Source of the DNA: Pannonibacter tanglangensis
GTDB taxonomy: Bacteria; Pseudomonadota; Alphaproteobacteria; Rhizobiales; Stappiaceae
DNA: 64,000 nucleotides
Assembly (NCBI RefSeq): GCF_009915685.1
Contig: NZ_JAABLP010000001.1
Reading direction: 5' to 3' (one strand)
The notes under the pieces were generated by a model, which was not told the origin of the DNA, ran no database searches, and was given only the letters and a program-made list of their open reading frames with translations. Made by a program: the position numbers and the translations under genes. Position 1 is the stretch's first letter, and each line of letters begins with the position of its first letter. This document shows, piece by piece, positions 1 to 8,472 of this stretch.

Positions 1-1561
1 CGGGGACACGCTCGGGCTGGTGGGCGAAAGCGGCTCGGGCAAGTCGCTCACCGCCCTGTCGATCCTGCGTCTTCTGCCCAGGGGCGCCAGACTGGGCGGT
101 GCCATCCGGCTCGACGGCCGCGATCTCGTCGCCGCAAGCGAACGGGACATGTGCGCCATCCGCGGCAACGAGATCGCGATGATCTTCCAGGAGCCGATGA
201 CCGCACTCAATCCGGTGAAGACGATCGGCGCACAGGTGGCGGAAAGCCTCGTCGTCCACGGCAAGGAAGGCCGGGGGGCGGCCGGGCGCGAGGCGCGCCG
301 CCTGCTCGACCGCGTCGGGCTTGCGGGAAGCCGGGTGTCGCCTGAGCGCTACCCGCACGAGCTTTCGGGCGGCCAGCGCCAACGTGTGGTGATCGCCATG
401 GCGATCGCCTGCCGGCCGAAACTGCTCATCGCCGACGAACCGACGACCGCGCTCGACGTCACGATCCAGGCGCAGATCCTCGACCTCCTGCGCGAGATCC
501 AGCGGCAGGACCGGATGGCCCTGATGCTGATCAGCCATGATCTGGCCGTGGTCGCCGACATGGCCGACCAGGTGCTGATCCTGAAGGACGGGGCGGAGGT
601 GGAACGCGGCCCGACGACGGCGCTGTTCCGGGGCTTCCGCGCCCCCTACTCGCAAGCCCTCATCGCCGCCTCCGCGCATGTGCCGGACCGGCTTGCGGCC
701 CGCGTGAGCGTCAGGCCGGCGGAGCCGCTGCTGGAGGTCAGCCGGCTGACGGTCGACTACGACCTGCCCGGTCAGGGCTTCTTCGGCCGCCTGGCCGGAC
801 GGCAGGGACGCATGCGGGCGGTGTCGGGCGTGAGCTTCACGGTGGCAGCCGGAGAAAGCGTTGGCCTGGTGGGCGAATCCGGTTGCGGCAAGTCCACCCT
901 CGCCCGCACCCTGCTCGGTCTCCAGCGCCCGACCGAGGGCAGCGTTCGCCTCGACGGGGACGACCCGCATGGCTTGCGCGGGCAGGCACTGCGCGACCTG
1001 CGGCGGAAGGTCCAGGCGGTGTTCCAGGATCCCTATGGCAGTTTCGACCCGCGCCAGCCGGTGGCGCGGGCGGTTGCCGAGCCGCTGCACCTGCTGTCCG
1101 GACTGACGGCGGCGGAGCGCCGTCGCCGTGTCAGCGAAGCGCTGGTGTCGGTCGGCCTGTCCCCCCGCGATGGCGACAAGTATCCGCACGAGTTCTCGGG
1201 TGGCCAGCGCCAGCGCATCGGCATCGCGCGGGCGCTCGTCACCCGGCCACGGCTGATCATTGCCGATGAGCCCGTCTCGGCGCTCGACGTCTCCATCCGG
1301 GCGCAGATCCTCGATCTGCTGGCACGCCTGCAGGACCAGTTCGGCCTCAGCTACCTGTTCATCTCGCATGACCTCGGCGTGGTCAGGGCGATCACGGACC
1401 GGGTTCTGGTGATGAATGCCGGGCAGATCGTGGAGGAAGGCGCAACCGCGCGGGTGTTCGACGCGCCGCAGCACCCCTACACGCGGCTGCTTGTCGCCTC
1501 CGCTCCACGGCTGGAGACGGTGCTGGCCGCGCGCGAGGCGCGCGAGCGGGAGCTGCGCTGA
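1..1561 (+). CDS. ABC transporter, double ATP-binding protein (peptide/nickel type), 5' end outside window
   Basis: The reading frame is open from base 2, so the true start lies upstream of the window. Two complete ABC ATPase domains are fused. The first has Walker A GESGSGKS at the very start, signature LSGGQRQR and Walker B LLIADEPTTALD. The second has GESGCGKS, FSGGQRQR and LIIADEPVSALD. Each is followed by a short oligopeptide-type C-terminal extension (HPYTRLL near the end). This architecture is known from peptide and opine importers of the Dpp/Opp/Yej class, where it energises two permeases on the cytoplasmic side. The gene faces the operon at 1.6-8.3 kb, which has its own double ATPase, so it probably belongs to a separate transporter upstream. 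The substrate cannot be read from the sequence. Confidence 0.9.
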   Translation, partial: GDTLGLVGESGSGKSLTALSILRLLPRGARLGGAIRLDGRDLVAASERDMCAIRGNEIAMIFQEPMTALNPVKTIGAQVAESLVVHGKEGRGAAGREARRLLDRVGLAGSRVSPERYPHELSGGQRQRVVIAMAIACRPKLLIADEPTTALDVTIQAQILDLLREIQRQDRMALMLISHDLAVVADMADQVLILKDGAEVERGPTTALFRGFRAPYSQALIAASAHVPDRLAARVSVRPAEPLLEVSRLTVDYDLPGQGFFGRLAGRQGRMRAVSGVSFTVAAGESVGLVGESGCGKSTLARTLLGLQRPTEGSVRLDGDDPHGLRGQALRDLRRKVQAVFQDPYGSFDPRQPVARAVAEPLHLLSGLTAAERRRRVSEALVSVGLSPRDGDKYPHEFSGGQRQRIGIARALVTRPRLIIADEPVSALDVSIRAQILDLLARLQDQFGLSYLFISHDLGVVRAITDRVLVMNAGQIVEEGATARVFDAPQHPYTRLLVASAPRLETVLAAREARERELR

Positions 1562-1646
1562 GACCGGAGACCGCGCCCGGCTCCATGCCCGGCTCCGGGC
1601 CCGGCGGAGGCGCCGGCCGGGGGGAGATGCCCGACCTTGCGTCGCG

Positions 1647-2240
1647 TCAGCGGACGGGCTTGACCAGACGCAGGCGCCAGGTGACGCCCTTCTTGTCGGA
1701 GACGAGACGATAATCGTCGAGCACCTGCCAGCGGGCAGTGTCGTCGGTTGCCTCCCAGAGGCGGGCGATCAGCCGGTTGGCGCCGGATTCCGGACGCTTC
1801 GGCGAGTACATCGACAGGGCGATGACGCCATCCCCGGCAAGCCAGGGAACGTAACGGGACACGACCGCGCCCGGATCCTCTGCGAAATGCAGCACCTCGT
1901 TGAAGACGATGGCGCTGAACCGCTCGTCCGCCGCCGGCTCGAACGTGTGCATGTCGCCCGCGCGCAGCGAGGCGATCGCGGGATCGACATGCGCAATCTC
2001 GAGCGCCTTGGGCGCAAGGTCGACGCCGACATAGTGCTTGAGGCCGAGCGGGGCGAGACGTTCATAAAGGAGGCCTTCGCCGCAGCCGATGTCCAGCACC
2101 TTGTCGAAGGCCCGGTTGAGCATCAGCCACATGCCGATGATGCCATAGCGCCCGCTCTCGGGCAGGTCGCGCAGGAAGGCCCAGCGGCCAGCCGCGTATT
2201 CCTCATCCCAGCCTTCGGCGGTGGTGGCGTTTTTGGACAT
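1647..2240 (-). CDS. SAM-dependent methyltransferase, NodS-like size
   Basis: The 197-residue protein has a class I methyltransferase fold: motif I is VLDIGCGEGLLYERL, followed by an acidic strand end (VGVDL) and a motif IV-like FSAIVFNEVLHF. The length and the WAFLRDLPESGRYG start resemble small N-methyltransferases of the NodS/SAM_MT_11 type. The substrate is unknown. I chose the ATG at 2240 because a good ribosome site (GGAG, 6 bases upstream) precedes it. A GTG at 2291 would add 17 residues and overlap the permease stop as GTGA, but it has no ribosome site. It is the last gene of the minus-strand ABC operon, 47 bases behind the permease, which suggests a small substrate related to the transported compound, though this is only context. 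Confidence 0.85.
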   Translation of the reverse strand: MSKNATTAEGWDEEYAAGRWAFLRDLPESGRYGIIGMWLMLNRAFDKVLDIGCGEGLLYERLAPLGLKHYVGVDLAPKALEIAHVDPAIASLRAGDMHTFEPAADERFSAIVFNEVLHFAEDPGAVVSRYVPWLAGDGVIALSMYSPKRPESGANRLIARLWEATDDTARWQVLDDYRLVSDKKGVTWRLRLVKPVR

Positions 2241-2287
2241 GATCTTCTCCAGGGCCCGGCGGGCCTCATCGAACAGGCAATCGGGCT

Positions 2288-3460
2288 TCACTTATAGGGA
2301 TCGGCCGCGTCACGCAAACCATCCCCCAGGAAATTGAACGCCAGCACGACGATGATGATGGGGATGACCGGGGCCATCAGCCAGGGATAGACCGTCACCA
2401 CCGAGATGTTCTGCGCCTCGTTCAGCATCACGCCCCAGGACACGGACGGTCGCCGCAGGCCGAGGTTCAGGAACGACAGCGCGGTCTCGCCGAGGATCAT
2501 GCCCGGGATCGACAGGGTCGCCGAGGCGATGATGTGGCTGGTAAAGCCGGGCAGGAGGTGCTTGGAGATGACGCGCGAGGGCTTGGCCCCCATCAGCACG
2601 GCGGCCTGGGCGTATTCCTCCTCGCGCAGGGCGAGGAGCTTGGAGCGGACCGCGCGGGCAAGTCCCGGCCAGTCCAGCAGTCCGAGGATGATGGTCAGGC
2701 CAAAATAGATCCAGACCGGGCTCCAGGTCACCGGCAGGGCTGCCGACAGGGCCATCCAGAGGGGCAGCTCGGGCAAGGACCGCATGATCTCGATCACGCG
2801 CTGGATCAGGCTGTCGACGAAGCCGCCGAAGTAGCCGGCGATGCCGCCGAAGAACAGTCCGAGGACGATCGAGATGGCCACGCCAACCAGGCCGACGGTC
2901 AGCGACAGGCGGGCGCCATAGACTAGGCCCGAGAACTGGTCGCGGCCGAGGCGATCCGTGCCCAGAAGATAGAAGGTGCCGCCCTTCGGCGGACAGACCA
3001 GATGGAAGTCGGCCTTGAACAGGCCCCAGAACTGATAGTCGTCGCCCGAGCAGAAGAAGCGCAGGGGCATGGGCTTGCGGCGGTCCTCCTCATAGGTCCA
3101 CTGCAGCGTCTTCATGTCGATCTTCGCCTTCAGCGGATAGACGAAGGGGGTGCGCAGCGATCCCTCATGGAACAGGTGCACACCCTGCGGCGGGGCGAAG
3201 AGATACTTGGAATCGCGGGTGTTGGCCTCGTAGGGCGCGATCACCTCGGCGAAAGGCACGCAGAGATAGAACAGGAAGAGCACCACGGCGGACCAGACCG
3301 CGACGCGGTGGCGGCGGAACTTCCACCACATGATCTTCCACTGGGACGCCTGGAAGAAGCGCTCCTGCTCCGGCGTCAGCTCCCGGCTGGTGTGGGGGTT
3401 GAACGGGGTCGGATCGACGAAATGCTCGCCCGTGCGGTCGTGATGGCCGGTCGTCGTCAT
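2288..3460 (-). CDS. ABC transporter permease, YejE/DppC type
   Basis: The 390-residue inner-membrane permease carries the OppC-type N-terminal region (SQWKIMWWKFRRHRVAVWSAVVLF, first membrane segment at about 45-70). A long periplasmic insertion follows, then the binding-protein-dependent permease domain with its cytoplasmic loop (EEEYAQAAVLMGAKPSRVISKHLLPG), which contacts the ATPase. The periplasmic insertion and overall length fit the YejE subgroup better than plain DppC, which is shorter. The start overlaps the stop of the upstream permease by 4 bases (ATGA), so the two should be translationally coupled and form a heterodimeric channel. The expected role is import of peptides or peptide-like compounds; the substrate is not determinable here. 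Confidence 0.93.
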   Translation of the reverse strand: MTTTGHHDRTGEHFVDPTPFNPHTSRELTPEQERFFQASQWKIMWWKFRRHRVAVWSAVVLFLFYLCVPFAEVIAPYEANTRDSKYLFAPPQGVHLFHEGSLRTPFVYPLKAKIDMKTLQWTYEEDRRKPMPLRFFCSGDDYQFWGLFKADFHLVCPPKGGTFYLLGTDRLGRDQFSGLVYGARLSLTVGLVGVAISIVLGLFFGGIAGYFGGFVDSLIQRVIEIMRSLPELPLWMALSAALPVTWSPVWIYFGLTIILGLLDWPGLARAVRSKLLALREEEYAQAAVLMGAKPSRVISKHLLPGFTSHIIASATLSIPGMILGETALSFLNLGLRRPSVSWGVMLNEAQNISVVTVYPWLMAPVIPIIIVVLAFNFLGDGLRDAADPYK

Positions 3461-4482
3461 GCGGCCGACCTCCCGCCCAGACGGATCCGCGGATCAAGGA
3501 TGGCCAGCAGGATGTCGGAGACCAGCATGCCGACCAGCGTCAGGACCGCCACGAACAGCAGGATGAAGCCGGCGAGGAACTGGTCCTGGGACTGCAGCGC
3601 GTTGAGCAGGACGGGCCCCACGGTCGGAAGGTTCAGCACCACCGACACGATCACCGAGCCGGAGACCAGCGAGGGGATCAGGTTGCCGATGTCGGAGATG
3701 AAGGGATTGAGGGCCATGCGCAGCGGGTACTTCATCAGCAGGCGGCCTTCGGACAGGCCCTTTGCCCGGGCCGTGGTGACATACTGCTTGTGCAGCTCGT
3801 CGAGCAGGTTCGCCCGCAGGCGACGGATCATCGCGGCCGTGCCGGAAGTCCCGATCACGATCGTCGGCACGATCAGATGCGCCATGACCGACATGACCTT
3901 GTCCATGCTCCAGGGCTGGTCGATGTACTCCGGCGCCATCAGGCCGCCGACCGACAGTCCGAACCACTTGTTGAAGAAATAGAGCAGGATCAGGCCGAAG
4001 AGGAAGTTGGGCGTGGCGAGGCCGATGTAGCCGAGGAAGGTGAAGCCGTAATCGCCCCAGGAGTACTGCCGGGTGGCGGAATAGATGCCGATCGGGAAGG
4101 AGACGATGTAGACGAACAGGATGGTCGCGGCATTGAGCACGATCGTCAGCGGCAGGGTCGGGCCAACCACCTCCTGCACCGGCTTGTCGAACTCGAACGA
4201 CCAGCCCCAGTTGCCCTGGATCAGCCCGTCGAAACCATGCGGCCCCGGCCAGAGGCCGACCCAGATCAGGTACCGCTCGAAGAAGGGCCGGTCGAGCGCG
4301 AACTCGGCCCGGAGGAATTCCAGCTTGGCGATGGAGGATGCCTCGCCCGTCGAGCGAAGCACGGCGATCTGGTTGGAGATGTAGTCTCCCGCCGGCAGCT
4401 CGATGATGAAGAATGTCAGCAGGCTGATCACAAGCAGCGTCGGGATCATCGTCAGGATCCGGCGCAGGATGTAAATGAGCAT
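3457..4482 (-). CDS. ABC transporter permease, YejB/DppB type
   Basis: This 341-residue permease has an N-terminal membrane anchor (MLIYILRRILTMIPTLLVIS), the family's periplasmic loop, and the transport domain with the EAA-type loop ATARAKGLSEGRLLMKYPLRMALNPF. I chose the ATG at 4482; a TTG at 4494 is in frame but would only add four residues. It pairs with the downstream permease (4-base overlap) and follows the binding protein by about 50 bases. The large loop between the first and second membrane segments resembles the YejB subgroup, which takes up microcin C-like peptides in enterobacteria; the same substrate should not be assumed here. Confidence 0.93.
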   Translation of the reverse strand: MLIYILRRILTMIPTLLVISLLTFFIIELPAGDYISNQIAVLRSTGEASSIAKLEFLRAEFALDRPFFERYLIWVGLWPGPHGFDGLIQGNWGWSFEFDKPVQEVVGPTLPLTIVLNAATILFVYIVSFPIGIYSATRQYSWGDYGFTFLGYIGLATPNFLFGLILLYFFNKWFGLSVGGLMAPEYIDQPWSMDKVMSVMAHLIVPTIVIGTSGTAAMIRRLRANLLDELHKQYVTTARAKGLSEGRLLMKYPLRMALNPFISDIGNLIPSLVSGSVIVSVVLNLPTVGPVLLNALQSQDQFLAGFILLFVAVLTLVGMLVSDILLAILDPRIRLGGRSAA

Positions 4483-4532
4483 TGGGTCCCCCAAGGGTCA
4501 GCGGCGGCAGGGAGGCCCCTGCCGCCCTGGCC

Positions 4533-6440
4533 TTACTTCGCGGCGCTGGTGAGCCAGAACTCGTCCATCCGGTGGATGCCGAACTGCGCGCCCGGATCCC
4601 AGCCGTAGATTGCCTCGTCCGGAACGTTCTCGAGGCCCTTCACGACCACGGGCTGCGGCACTTCGGAGACCAGACCGATATGGATCGTCTCATCGGCATG
4701 GATCTGGAGGATCTCATGCCAGATGGTCTCGCGGGCGGCGGTGTCGGCCGCGCCGAACCAGGCCTGGTACAGCTCGCCCAGACGGGCTGCCGGTGCCCAG
4801 TCCGGCTTCTCGCCACCCTTGCCGGCGGTCTCCAGATAGTCGCCCCAGGTCGGCCAGGTCAGCTGGTCGCCACGCGCCGGAACATAGTCGGTGGGCGGCA
4901 TGTCGGCGGTCGGGATGCCGTTCTCGAAGCCGGTGCCCACGGACATGACCAGCTCGCCCGCCATGGCGCGGTCGCGGATGACGTCGCGCTGGCTCGGCTT
5001 GGAGAAGAGCTTGACGCCGATTTCCTTCCAGGTCTCGGCCACCAGCTCCAGCGCATCGACCTCGGTCTGGCTTTCGCCGTTGGTCTCGACGATGATTTCC
5101 AGCGGGCGACCATCCGGCAGCAGACGGATGCCGTCGCCACGGCGGCTGGTCAGGCCGATCTCGTCCAGCAGCGCATTGGCCGCATCCACATCGAACGACG
5201 CCCATTGCGTCCGGTACTCGTCCTTGAACAGCGGGCTCATGCTCAGGACCGTGTCATTGGCCGGCTGGCCGAGACCGAAGTACAGCACCCGGTTGATCAT
5301 GTCCCGGTCGATGCCGAGGGACAGCGCGCGGCGGAAGCGGGTGTCGCGCAGCAGCTCGCGCCAGACCGGATCCTTGACGGTCAGGTTCGGCAGCAGCGAG
5401 ATCTCCGAGCCCTTGGTGTTCGGCCACAGCAGCGTGCGATAGCCATGCTGTTCCTCGCCCTGCTTCAGGACGGTGATGTCGGAGAAGGACAGGTTGCGCG
5501 CCTGAAGCTCGACCTCGCCGGCCTGGGTCTTGGCCGGGATCAGCTTGCCGTCCGCGACCGTCATGATGACGCGGTCGATGTAGGGGAGCTGCTGTCCGGT
5601 CGGATCGACGCGGTGATAGAAGGGATTGCGGACGAGCACGAAGCGCTGGTCGCTGTCGGCCGTGCGACGCACCCAGGGCTGCAGCGACGGCAGGTCCGGG
5701 TTCATCGCGTTGTACATGTCGTCCATCTTGTTGTGCAGCGGCGCCCAGTCGCGGACCTTCTGCGCCGCGACACCCTTGGCGATGGCAGCGGGATCGCCGT
5801 AGCGGGCGTGGAACTGCTTGAGGTAATGCGCAGGCCGGTAGATGAAGGGCGGCCGCGACAGGGCAAGCTCCGGCAGGAACAGCGGGTTGGGCTGGTCCCA
5901 GGTGTAGCGGACGGTCGTCTCGTCAATGACCTCGAACTTCGGCCCCTTGCCGCCCGCCAGCAGGAACGGCGGCAGGCCGGAGGGGGTCAGGTCCGGGTTG
6001 GAAATCACGTCCTCGAAGTAGTAGCGCAGGTCCTCGGAGGTGAAGGGCGCCCCGTCCGACCACCTGTGTCCCTTGCGCAGCGTGAGTGTGAAGATCCGGC
6101 CTTCCTCGACCTTCACGTCCTTGAGAATGTCGGGAACCAGCTCCAGATCCGCCGTGTAGCCGACCAGTCGCGCATAGCCCCAGACGTTGATCAGGCGGAC
6201 ATCGCGCGCCCGCCCGATCAGGGTGTTGACCGTACCGCCCACGGCACCGACCGTGCGGCCGCGTGTCTCCAGATCGACCACCAGCGGCTCGTCCGGAACG
6301 CGCTCGGCCACCGGCGGCAGGTTGGCGTAGCCGAGTGCCTCGAGCCCGGGCGTCTCCTTGAGATCCAGGGCCAGCGCCTGCGCGCTGAACAGACCCGCCA
6401 GGGCAAGGGCGGGCAGGCCTAGGGCCGACCAGAATTTCAT
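4533..6440 (-). CDS. ABC transporter substrate-binding protein, family 5
   Basis: The 635-residue protein starts with a clear Sec signal peptide (MKFWSALGLPALALAGLFSAQALA) and continues as an SBP_bac_5 periplasmic binding protein. The region LTLRKGHRWSDGAPFTSEDLRYYFEDV, near residue 125, is the family hallmark. The protein is longer than DppA/OppA (about 535-545 residues), as is usual in the Yej-like group. The start codon overlaps the stop of the upstream ATPase gene (ATGA at 6437-6440), which fixes the start and implies coupling. It should capture the ligand and deliver it to the two permeases encoded next. Ligand identity is unknown. Confidence 0.94.
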   Translation of the reverse strand: MKFWSALGLPALALAGLFSAQALALDLKETPGLEALGYANLPPVAERVPDEPLVVDLETRGRTVGAVGGTVNTLIGRARDVRLINVWGYARLVGYTADLELVPDILKDVKVEEGRIFTLTLRKGHRWSDGAPFTSEDLRYYFEDVISNPDLTPSGLPPFLLAGGKGPKFEVIDETTVRYTWDQPNPLFLPELALSRPPFIYRPAHYLKQFHARYGDPAAIAKGVAAQKVRDWAPLHNKMDDMYNAMNPDLPSLQPWVRRTADSDQRFVLVRNPFYHRVDPTGQQLPYIDRVIMTVADGKLIPAKTQAGEVELQARNLSFSDITVLKQGEEQHGYRTLLWPNTKGSEISLLPNLTVKDPVWRELLRDTRFRRALSLGIDRDMINRVLYFGLGQPANDTVLSMSPLFKDEYRTQWASFDVDAANALLDEIGLTSRRGDGIRLLPDGRPLEIIVETNGESQTEVDALELVAETWKEIGVKLFSKPSQRDVIRDRAMAGELVMSVGTGFENGIPTADMPPTDYVPARGDQLTWPTWGDYLETAGKGGEKPDWAPAARLGELYQAWFGAADTAARETIWHEILQIHADETIHIGLVSEVPQPVVVKGLENVPDEAIYGWDPGAQFGIHRMDEFWLTSAAK

Positions 6441-8320
6441 GCGGCAGTCTCCCTTCGGGCGCCGGCCAGGCCGGGCGCGCAGACAAAGTGTTGGGGCTCG
6501 ATCTCGACCAGCGTCGGCGCGACACCCGGGCCCAGGCGGTAGGGCTCCGGCCAGGAGGCGGGATCGGAAGCGCGCTGTGCGCCGAGGGCCGTGAAGTCGA
6601 GCGGCGCGTTGAGATCCGGCTCGGGGACGGCTGCCAGCAGCGCGCGGGTGTAGGGGTGGAGCGGGTTGGAGACCACGTTGCGCGTCTCGCCGAGCTCGAC
6701 CAGCCGGCCGCGGCACATGACGGCGATGCGGTCGGCGATGTAGTCGACGACGGCAAGGTTGTGGCTGACGAACAGGTAGGTCAGGCCGAGATCGCGCTTC
6801 AGGTCCTGCAGCAGGTTGAGGATCTGGGCCTGGACGGACACGTCCAGCGCCGAGGTGGGCTCGTCGCAGAGGATGAACTCGGGATTGAGGGCGAGCGCCC
6901 GGGCGATGCCGATGCGCTGGCGCTGGCCGCCGGAGAAGGAGTGGGGATAGCGGCGCAGGTAGCGCGGATCGAGGCCGACGAGGCGCATCAGCTCGCGCAC
7001 CCGTTCGGCCCGCTCGCCGGCCGTGCCCACATTGTGGATCACGAGGGGTTCGGACAGGATCTCGTTCACCGTCATGCGCGGGTTGAGCGAGGAAAACGGG
7101 TCCTGGAAGATGAACTGCGCCTTGCGGCGATAGTCGAGCAGGGCGTCGCCCCGGAGGTCTGCCACGTCGCAGGCCGACTTGCCGCCGTTGTAGCGGATGC
7201 TGCCGCCGCAGATCGGGATGGCGCGCAGGACCGCCTTGGCCAGCGTGGTCTTGCCGGAGCCGGATTCCCCCACCAGACCGAGGCACTCCCCCTTGCGGAT
7301 GGTGAGATTGACGGCATCAAGCGCGGTCATCACCCGCGCCTTGCCGCCAAGGAGACTGCCCTTGCGGATCGAGAAGGTCTTGGTGACATCCCGGATCTCG
7401 ACCAGCGGCGCGCCCTGTGCGAGCGTCGGCTCGGCCGGCGCCGATGCCCGCAGGTTCGACGTGTCGACGTGAATGGGACGGATCGGCACCAGCCGCTCGG
7501 CCCGGTCCATGTTGAAGCGGGGAACGGCCGACAGGAGCGCCTTGAGATAGTCGTGGCCGGGGGCCTCGAACAGCGCGCGGGCCGGGCCCTTCTCCATGAT
7601 GCGACCGTGGTAGATCACCACCACGTCGTCGGCCATGTTGGCCACGACGCCGAAGTCGTGGGTGATCATCAGCACCGACATCTGAAGCTCGGACTGGACA
7701 TCCTTGATGAGCTTGAGGATTTCAGCCTGGATCGTTACATCGAGCGCGGTGGTGGGCTCGTCGGCAATCAGCAGCGCGGGCCGGCAGATCAGCGCCATGG
7801 CGATCATCGCGCGCTGGCGCAAGCCCCCGGACAGCTCGAAGGCGTAGTTGTCGAGGGCGCGGGCGGGATCGGGAAACTGCACCAGCCGCAGCATCTCCCG
7901 GGTCAGCTCGCGTGCCTCCCCGGGGCCGGCGCCCCGGTGCAGGCGTGCCGCTTCGCCGATCTGGTCGCCGATCGTGTGCAGCGGCGACAGCGAGGTCATC
8001 GGCTCCTGGAAGATGATCGCCACCTTGTTGCCGCGCAGGTGGCGCATGCGCGGACCCTTGCGGTCCAGCGCGGCGATGTTGACCGGCGGCTCCTGTCCGG
8101 CCGGATCGGCCAGCACGACCTCGCCCGAGACGATGCGCGCCGCCGAGGGCAGCAGGCCCATGATCGTCTGCGACACCACCGTCTTGCCGGAGCCGGACTC
8201 GCCCACAAGCGCGACGGTGCGGTTCTGGGGGACAACAAAGGACACGTTGTCGACGGCGCGGGTGACGCCTTCGGCAGTATGAAAATCAACGGTCAAGCCA
8301 TTGATCGACAGGACATTCAC
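6437..8320 (-). CDS. ABC transporter, double ATP-binding protein (YejF-like)
   Basis: First gene of the five-gene minus-strand operon. The 627-residue protein has two ABC domains: Walker A GESGSGKT twice, signatures LSGGLRQRAMIAM and FSGGQRQRIGIARAL, and Walker B LLIADEPTTALD and FILCDEPTSALD. The first signature reads LSGGLRQR instead of LSGGQRQR, a small deviation. I chose the GTG at 8320 because GGGAGG sits about 7 bases upstream; earlier in-frame codons encode a sequence that does not look like an ABC N-terminus. It would drive the two permeases downstream. It is not a duplicate of the double ATPase at the window start; the linker regions differ throughout. Confidence 0.94.
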   Translation of the reverse strand: MNVLSINGLTVDFHTAEGVTRAVDNVSFVVPQNRTVALVGESGSGKTVVSQTIMGLLPSAARIVSGEVVLADPAGQEPPVNIAALDRKGPRMRHLRGNKVAIIFQEPMTSLSPLHTIGDQIGEAARLHRGAGPGEARELTREMLRLVQFPDPARALDNYAFELSGGLRQRAMIAMALICRPALLIADEPTTALDVTIQAEILKLIKDVQSELQMSVLMITHDFGVVANMADDVVVIYHGRIMEKGPARALFEAPGHDYLKALLSAVPRFNMDRAERLVPIRPIHVDTSNLRASAPAEPTLAQGAPLVEIRDVTKTFSIRKGSLLGGKARVMTALDAVNLTIRKGECLGLVGESGSGKTTLAKAVLRAIPICGGSIRYNGGKSACDVADLRGDALLDYRRKAQFIFQDPFSSLNPRMTVNEILSEPLVIHNVGTAGERAERVRELMRLVGLDPRYLRRYPHSFSGGQRQRIGIARALALNPEFILCDEPTSALDVSVQAQILNLLQDLKRDLGLTYLFVSHNLAVVDYIADRIAVMCRGRLVELGETRNVVSNPLHPYTRALLAAVPEPDLNAPLDFTALGAQRASDPASWPEPYRLGPGVAPTLVEIEPQHFVCAPGLAGARRETAA

Positions 8321-8472
8321 GCTCGTCCCTCCCCCAAGAGACTGTTGGTGAAATAGGCAATAGCGTGGCCGGTGGCCGAAAGACAACAACCAATACCAGA
8401 CCGCAGCCCCCGCCGACAGGCGAAATGGCGCTTCTGTGATCGGCATCACACAGGCAGGGGAGGAAATTACGC

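Noticed and set aside
1578..1606. Repeated CCCGGCTCC words between the convergent first two genes as a terminator
   Set aside because: The words are direct repeats in very GC-rich DNA and form only ambiguous pairings.
1..8320. The two double-ATPase genes as a recent duplication
   Set aside because: Motifs agree because of family conservation, but linkers, lengths and signature sequences (LSGGQRQR versus LSGGLRQR) differ.
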